The notes under the pieces are model-generated. The model was not told the origin of the DNA, ran no database searches, and saw only the letters and a list, made by a program, of their open reading frames with translations. DNA of 9,230 nt from Microcaldota archaeon (GTDB lineage: Archaea > Micrarchaeota > Micrarchaeia > Micrarchaeales > Micrarchaeaceae), in contig DUIS01000052.1 in assembly GCA_013330215.1 (NCBI GenBank), positions 1-9,230 on the forward strand. Direction: 5' to 3'. Made by a program: the position numbers and the translations under genes. Within the stretch, counting starts at the first letter, position 1. The number at the start of each line of letters is the position of its first letter. Of the stretch, positions 6,005 to 9,230 are shown in pieces.

Positions 6005-6031
6005 CTGTATCTGTTTCTTCACTCATATTAT

Positions 6032-6037
6032 TATATA
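6032..6037 (-). promoter_or_regulatory. TATA box of the tRNA-Cys gene
   Basis: On the minus strand CTATATAAT, preceded by the A-rich ACAAAA as a BRE, lies 28-33 bp before the first tRNA base at 6004. This is the standard archaeal distance and supports both the tRNA call and its strand. Confidence 0.65.
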
Positions 6038-6070
6038 GTTTTGTAGTTGCGGTTCTAATATCCATACAGG

Positions 6071-6084
6071 TTTAAAGGTTTATA
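6071..6084 (+). promoter_or_regulatory. TATA-like promoter of tnpB
   Basis: TTTAAAGGTTTATA sits 16-29 bp before the tnpB ATG at 6100. The TTTAAA half at 6071-6076 is at the right distance for a leaderless message. No Shine-Dalgarno precedes the ATG, and an in-frame TAA at 6073-6075 rules out an earlier start. Confidence 0.4.
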
Positions 6085-6099
6085 CGATGTAATAATATC

Positions 6100-7242
6100 A
6101 TGCGAGTAGTCAAGTCAGTAATCCAGATATACCAACCAGTCTCAGAGTTGCTTTCATTAATGGAAATATTCAAAGAAATGGTAAATGACTGTATAAAGAC
6201 AGGGCTTGAGAATAATATTACGTCACTAAAGTCACTGTCGAATAAATCCTATCATATACTAGAAAAATACGATGCGTTATCCTACTACAAACTTACTGCA
6301 ATATCCTCGGCAGTAGGTATATTGCGAAATTATCGCAAAGCACAACGCAAAAACAAGGAAACTAAACGACCATATTTAAGAAAATTGAAGCTTGTTTCTT
6401 GTTATGGACTAAAAATAGAGAGCGGGAACCTTGTAATTCCTACCACAAAAGAACCGATAATAATTCCATTAAATGGTCATACAAAAAGAACGCTTTCTGG
6501 TTATACTATTAGATCATTCTCATTAACACCAAGAACAGCATCAATATGCTACGCCAAAAATATAAACCAAATAAAGCCGACCGGCGTAATCGGAATTGAT
6601 AGAAATCTAAATAATGTAACTTGTGTCGATAATAAATTGAATAAAAACATCTATAAATTTGACAAGATAACAATAATGAAACGAGAATATAAGGAAACAA
6701 AATCCCATCTCAAAAGAAACGATTATCGAATAAGGACACTTATTTACACAAAATATGGTAGAAGACAGAAAAGAAGAACGGTTCAGATTTTCCACAATGC
6801 ATCAAAGAAAATTGTAGAAAATGCAAAGGAAACTAACTCTGCAATAGTTATGGAAAGATTAACTGGTATAAGAAAACTGTACAAAAAGGGCAATAGACAG
6901 GGGAAGAATTACAGATTCACTTTAAATTCATGGTCATTTGCAGAACTTCAGAGACAGATAAAATACAAGGCCGACTGGGAAGGCATTCCAGTTCTCTATG
7001 TCAATCCTCGTGGGACATCAAGTAATTGCTCGAAATGTGGTTCAAGAGTAATCGAATGGGCAGACCGGATGGTATCCTGTAATAATTGCGGAATGGCATT
7101 AGACAGGGATGTTAATGCTGCAATGAACATAATGCTGAAAGGGGCGTCATGGCTTGACGCTGACGGCATATCAAAAGAAGCGATGAATCGGAACATAATG
7201 ACGCAGGCGATGATCTGTCGAGTTAATCCGCAGAGACGATGA
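6100..7242 (+). CDS. tnpB: TnpB, RNA-guided RuvC-type nuclease of an IS605-like element
   Basis: TnpB is a programmable DNA nuclease, ancestral to Cas12. It uses an RNA from the element's right end to cut the donor site and so keep the element in the population. The 380 residues are a full-length TnpB and the frame is intact. The RuvC residues are present: Asp167 in GVIGIDRNLNNVT, Glu252 in IVMERLTGIRKL and Asp337 in LDRDVNAAMNI. The zinc ribbon is Cys310-Cys313 and Cys327-Cys330. The basic KYGRRQKRR region is typical. About 40 residues follow the last motif and may largely reflect an overlapping guide RNA. Codon and base use is AT-rich compared with neighbours. No tnpA is nearby. Activity is plausible, since all catalytic and zinc residues remain, but it is inferred. 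Confidence 0.93.
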   Translation: MRVVKSVIQIYQPVSELLSLMEIFKEMVNDCIKTGLENNITSLKSLSNKSYHILEKYDALSYYKLTAISSAVGILRNYRKAQRKNKETKRPYLRKLKLVSCYGLKIESGNLVIPTTKEPIIIPLNGHTKRTLSGYTIRSFSLTPRTASICYAKNINQIKPTGVIGIDRNLNNVTCVDNKLNKNIYKFDKITIMKREYKETKSHLKRNDYRIRTLIYTKYGRRQKRRTVQIFHNASKKIVENAKETNSAIVMERLTGIRKLYKKGNRQGKNYRFTLNSWSFAELQRQIKYKADWEGIPVLYVNPRGTSSNCSKCGSRVIEWADRMVSCNNCGMALDRDVNAAMNIMLKGASWLDADGISKEAMNRNIMTQAMICRVNPQRR

Positions 7243-7266
7243 TATGAAGAACGAATACTCCCGCAA
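7144..7266 (+). ncRNA. Possible omega/reRNA scaffold at the 3' end of tnpB
   Basis: TnpB guide RNAs normally overlap the 3' end of tnpB and run past its stop. Here the base composition turns GC-richer in the last 100 bases of the gene, and GCGTCA (7144-7149) pairs with TGACGC (7155-7160) around TGGCT. GCGATGA-like words recur at about 7179, 7207 and 7236. The 3' limit is a guess, because the element end is not defined. Confidence 0.3.
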
Positions 7267-7287
7267 AAAGGTTTATTCCTACAAGCC

Positions 7288-7298
7288 TTATATATTTT
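7288..7298 (+). promoter_or_regulatory. TATA box of the CBS-domain gene
   Basis: TTATATATTTT lies about 27-37 bp before the ATG at 7325, predicting a start around 7315 and a very short leader. It lies outside the tnpB gene and would restart transcription for the CBS-pilin pair. Confidence 0.5.
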
Positions 7299-7311
7299 CT
7301 GAGTCATACTA

Positions 7312-7320
7312 GAGGGATGA
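7312..7320 (+). promoter_or_regulatory. Ribosome-binding site of the CBS-domain gene
   Basis: GAGGGATGA ends 4 nt before the ATG at 7325 and resembles the complement of the 16S 3' end (GGAGGTGAT). It supports this start codon. An ATG inside it at 7318 is in another frame and is ignored. Confidence 0.55.
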
Positions 7321-7324
7321 TCGC

Positions 7325-8464
7325 ATGGAGAAAATACAAAACATACCGAAAGAGCTGCTTACGAGCACAATAAACCTTGACTACAGGACCCCCATGTCGA
7401 GCGTAATAATGCACCTCAAGAAGTATCCCGCCGTCGTCCTATACAAGGACAAGGACTATTACGGCATCGTGGACTCAAGGAGCATATACCGTGCAAGGCA
7501 CGGGCTCAAGCTCCAGGAGGGCGAGAAGGTGGAGAGGTTCATCACAAAGGTGCCCCAGATCACCAACAGCACCCAGGTGTACGAGCTTGTCAACTCGTTC
7601 TACAAGTCAGGAGTGAAGGCGCTCCCCTATTCGAACGGCAGCAAGATAACGGGTGTTCTCGAGCGCAGGACGCTGCTTAAGGTATTGCTCTCGCTCAACC
7701 TCGTGGAGGGCATACAGATCAACCAGGCAATGACCACGCCGGTCCTTGCAATAGACTCAAGGGCCAGCATCTCGCAGGCTAAGGCGGTGATGGACGCAAA
7801 GAGGGTGAACAGGCTCATAGTGCTCCAGAACGGCAAGTTCTCAGGCCTAATAACCAATTACGACATCTCAAAGCAGTACGCGAGGGGCGGGGAGCGCCTC
7901 CCAGAGATGAAGACCAAGATGTACAGCCCGTCGAATGTCGCGATAAGCAGCGTGATGGAGCGGAATGCGCGCTCGATCGAGTACAACAGGCCTCTCGCAG
8001 AGGCGATCCGCGACATGATAGAGAGCCGCATATCATCGCTTATAGTCCTTAAGAAGGGCAACCCGATAGGCATCGTGACCGTGACGGATGTGTTCGAGAG
8101 CATACTCGCAAGGCAGAAGGTGGAGCCAAGCAAGGTCTTCATGTCGGGATTCGACAGGAACACCTACCCATATGAGGAAGAGGCAAAGCAGACGCTTAAC
8201 TCGCTTGTGGGCTCTATAGAGAGGCTCAGCGGCATGGATGTGGACTATGTGACGCTCAAGGTGAAGAGGAGCAAGTCAAAGCTCTACGAGATGCAGATAA
8301 GGCTCTCGCTGGGCAGGCATGGGATAATAAGCATGCACACCACAAAGTACATGTTCGACGAGGCGCTGGACGATCTCATAAAGAACCTGAAGCACAAGGT
8401 AATCAAGGAGAAGGAGAGCATACTTACGCACAAGCGCGAACTGGTTCGCGATCTTGAGGAATAG
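7325..8464 (+). CDS. Four-CBS-domain protein with C-terminal HPF/S30AE-like region
   Basis: CBS domains usually come in pairs that bind adenine nucleotides and sense energy state. Four repeats are visible at about residues 11-60, 72-122, 133-185 and 207-262. The last two are the clearest, with VNRLIVLQNGKFSGLITNYDI and ISSLIVLKKGNPIGIVTVTDV. Residues about 285-365 form a separate domain. Its pattern of an amphipathic helix, strands YVTLKVKRS and YEMQIRLSLG, then a helix rich in D-E-A-L-D-D and a basic tail, resembles the ribosome-hibernation (HPF/S30AE) fold. Hence a ribosome-associated or stress role is possible, but this assignment is by pattern only. The start is supported by a good RBS. 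The pilin gene follows with only one base between its ATG and this stop. Confidence 0.85.
   Translation: MEKIQNIPKELLTSTINLDYRTPMSSVIMHLKKYPAVVLYKDKDYYGIVDSRSIYRARHGLKLQEGEKVERFITKVPQITNSTQVYELVNSFYKSGVKALPYSNGSKITGVLERRTLLKVLLSLNLVEGIQINQAMTTPVLAIDSRASISQAKAVMDAKRVNRLIVLQNGKFSGLITNYDISKQYARGGERLPEMKTKMYSPSNVAISSVMERNARSIEYNRPLAEAIRDMIESRISSLIVLKKGNPIGIVTVTDVFESILARQKVEPSKVFMSGFDRNTYPYEEEAKQTLNSLVGSIERLSGMDVDYVTLKVKRSKSKLYEMQIRLSLGRHGIISMHTTKYMFDEALDDLIKNLKHKVIKEKESILTHKRELVRDLEE
8456..8459 (+). promoter_or_regulatory. Shine-Dalgarno that decides the pilin start
   Basis: GAGG lies 6 nt before the ATG at 8466, inside the last codons of the CBS gene. It favours that ATG over the in-frame TTG at 8454, which overlaps it, and suggests translational coupling of the two genes. 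Confidence 0.55.
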
Positions 8465-8465
8465 A

Positions 8466-8957
8466 ATGGATATCAAAAAGCTAAGGCCGTTGCTGGAGAG
8501 GAAGACAAGGGCGCAGTCGAGCCTTGAGCTTCTCATAACGCTATCGTTCGGGCTCATAATACTGCTCCCGATAGTCGTGCTCGCATTCATACAGATATCC
8601 ACCTCGACATCATCGCTTGCGACCACCGAGGCGCAGGGAGCCGCGACAAAGCTCGCTGATGTCGCTGCCGCCGTTGGCTCGCAGGGCTATCCCGCAAAGC
8701 AGCTCACCCTGGTGCAGGTCCCTCCTGACGTCCAGGGCATCTTCGTCGGCAACCAGACCAACGGTGTGGGCCACGAGATAATATTCGTAGTGAACACCAA
8801 CGCTGGAGTAAGTTACGTAACTGCGTACACGCCGGTCAACGTGAGCGGATACCTCTCCGAGCTCGCGCAGCAGGGGACCTACCTTATCAACGTGAGCGCG
8901 CAGACATACTGCCCATCCAATATGGCGGTGCAGTGCGTGTACATAAAATCGAGCTGA
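8466..8957 (+). CDS. Archaeal pilin-like protein with class III signal peptide
   Basis: A 163-residue secreted protein built like an archaeal type IV pilin. A basic N-terminus (KKLRPLLERKTRA) is followed by QSSLE at residues 17-21 and a hydrophobic helix, LLITLSFGLIILLPIVVLAF, at 22-41. This is the QXSXE class III signal. Cleavage by an EppA/PibD-type prepilin peptidase is expected between Ala16 and Gln17, with Glu21 at +5. The rest is a Ser/Thr/Val-rich extracytoplasmic domain with N-X-S/T sites and two C-terminal cysteines (149 and 157) that may pair. It is a single pilin gene without assembly ATPase or membrane partner nearby. It follows the CBS gene directly and converges on nmd3 with 3 bp between stops. 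Its exact role (adhesion, minor pilin, other surface filament) is unknown. Confidence 0.85.
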   Translation: MDIKKLRPLLERKTRAQSSLELLITLSFGLIILLPIVVLAFIQISTSTSSLATTEAQGAATKLADVAAAVGSQGYPAKQLTLVQVPPDVQGIFVGNQTNGVGHEIIFVVNTNAGVSYVTAYTPVNVSGYLSELAQQGTYLINVSAQTYCPSNMAVQCVYIKSS

Positions 8958-8960
8958 TCC

Positions 8961-9230
8961 TCACAGACGCAGCGAGTATGTGTTCCTGTAGACCTTCTTT
9001 CCCCTTTTCATCCCGTACAGCCTGAACGATCGCGTGGGCTTCAGGTCATAGTCGTGGAAGAACGCGTTCGCCATCAGCTTGTCGCTCAGGTAGACGTCCT
9101 TGCCGTTCTCTACCTTCTCTATCTTCGCTATGAAGCCGTTCCTCCTCTCTACGTACTTCGTTATGTTCCTTATCAGGCTGTTTATCCTGTCCCAGTCCCC
9201 CCTTAGCTGGACCAGCGCCTCGTAGTACCC
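8961..9230 (-). CDS. nmd3: NMD3-family protein, C-terminal 89 residues (5' end outside window)
   Basis: NMD3 is the archaeal/eukaryotic large-subunit biogenesis factor; in eukaryotes it is the 60S export adaptor. The frame is open on the minus strand from the window edge to a TGA at 8963-8961. The visible protein begins GYYEALVQLRGDW and continues with GFIAKIEKVENGKDVYLSDK and PTRSFRLYGM, ending RGKKVYRNTYSLRL. This order (aromatic-rich strand, 'GxDxYLSxKxxA', 'PxRxxRLxGxxxGKxVYRxTxxxRI') is the one I recall for the C-terminal half of archaeal NMD3. The N-terminal zinc-finger region with its CXXC pairs lies beyond the edge. The frame appears intact. Confidence 0.85.
   Translation of the reverse strand, partial: GYYEALVQLRGDWDRINSLIRNITKYVERRNGFIAKIEKVENGKDVYLSDKLMANAFFHDYDLKPTRSFRLYGMKRGKKVYRNTYSLRL

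Larger units (their letters stand above)
6074..7276 (+). mobile_element. Solo tnpB element of the IS200/IS605 or IS607 type (limits approximate)
   Basis: The region holds a tnpB gene with no tnpA/serine recombinase beside it and is clearly more AT-rich than the genes on both sides, which points to transfer. The limits given here are the two copies of AAAGGTTTAT (6074-6083 and 7267-7276). They may be chance, promoter sequence or old element ends; members of these families do not make target-site duplications. With no transposase in view it would need one in trans to move. Confidence 0.5.

Noticed and set aside
8454..8465. TTG start four codons upstream for the pilin
   Set aside because: It overlaps the ribosome-binding site that serves the ATG at 8466.
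1..9230. CRISPR arrays, other tRNA or rRNA genes, toxin-antitoxin or defence operons
   Set aside because: No regularly spaced repeats, further cloverleafs, or paired small genes with known signatures were seen on either strand.

Overview
The window looks like chromosomal DNA of an archaeon, most likely a DPANN-type lineage such as Micrarchaeota/ARMAN; the lineage is inferred, the domain is well supported. The evidence is an archaeal-type NMD3, an archease, a Cys-Arg-His archaeosortase-like membrane protein, a pilin with a class III (QXSXE) signal peptide, TATA-box promoters, heavy use of ATA and AGG codons, and a tRNA gene interrupted by an intron with a bulge-helix-bulge fold.

Layout. Positions 1-930 (+) hold the C-terminal two thirds of a class II lysyl-tRNA synthetase. 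It converges with a four-gene minus-strand cluster at 4501-936. In transcription order this is an archaeosortase-like protease/transpeptidase with a long extracytoplasmic tail, an overlapping family-4-like uracil-DNA glycosylase that has lost three of the four expected Fe-S cysteines, and two tandem paralogous SAM-dependent methyltransferases. A 134-bp AT-rich divergent promoter region separates this cluster from archease (4636-5073, +), the partner of the RtcB RNA ligase.

The 303-bp gap 5074-5376 is not empty. It has stacked TATA boxes, an 8-bp helix enclosing smaller hairpins, and a palindromic hairpin followed by six T, which together suggest a structured RNA of about 145 nt. A Nudix hydrolase of the IPP-isomerase-like branch follows (5377-5889), lacking the isomerase cysteine.

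The 210-bp stretch 5890-6099 contains a tRNA-Cys(GCA) gene on the minus strand (5919-6004) that was found by folding it by eye. Its T-loop is split by a 15-nt intron between positions 59 and 60, and its TATA box is well placed. Next comes a lone, apparently intact tnpB (6100-7242), much more AT-rich than its surroundings, with no tnpA in view. The rest is a four-CBS-domain protein with a C-terminal region resembling the ribosome-hibernation (HPF/S30AE) fold, a pilin-like gene translated just behind it, and the C-terminus of NMD3 on the minus strand, cut by the window edge.

Functionally the window mixes translation and RNA genes (LysRS, tRNA-Cys, archease, NMD3, CBS-HPF-like protein), cell-surface genes (archaeosortase, pilin), housecleaning and DNA repair (Nudix, UDG) and one mobile gene. 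The least ordinary items are the T-loop intron in tRNA-Cys, the unassigned structured RNA, and the UDG without a complete Fe-S site.
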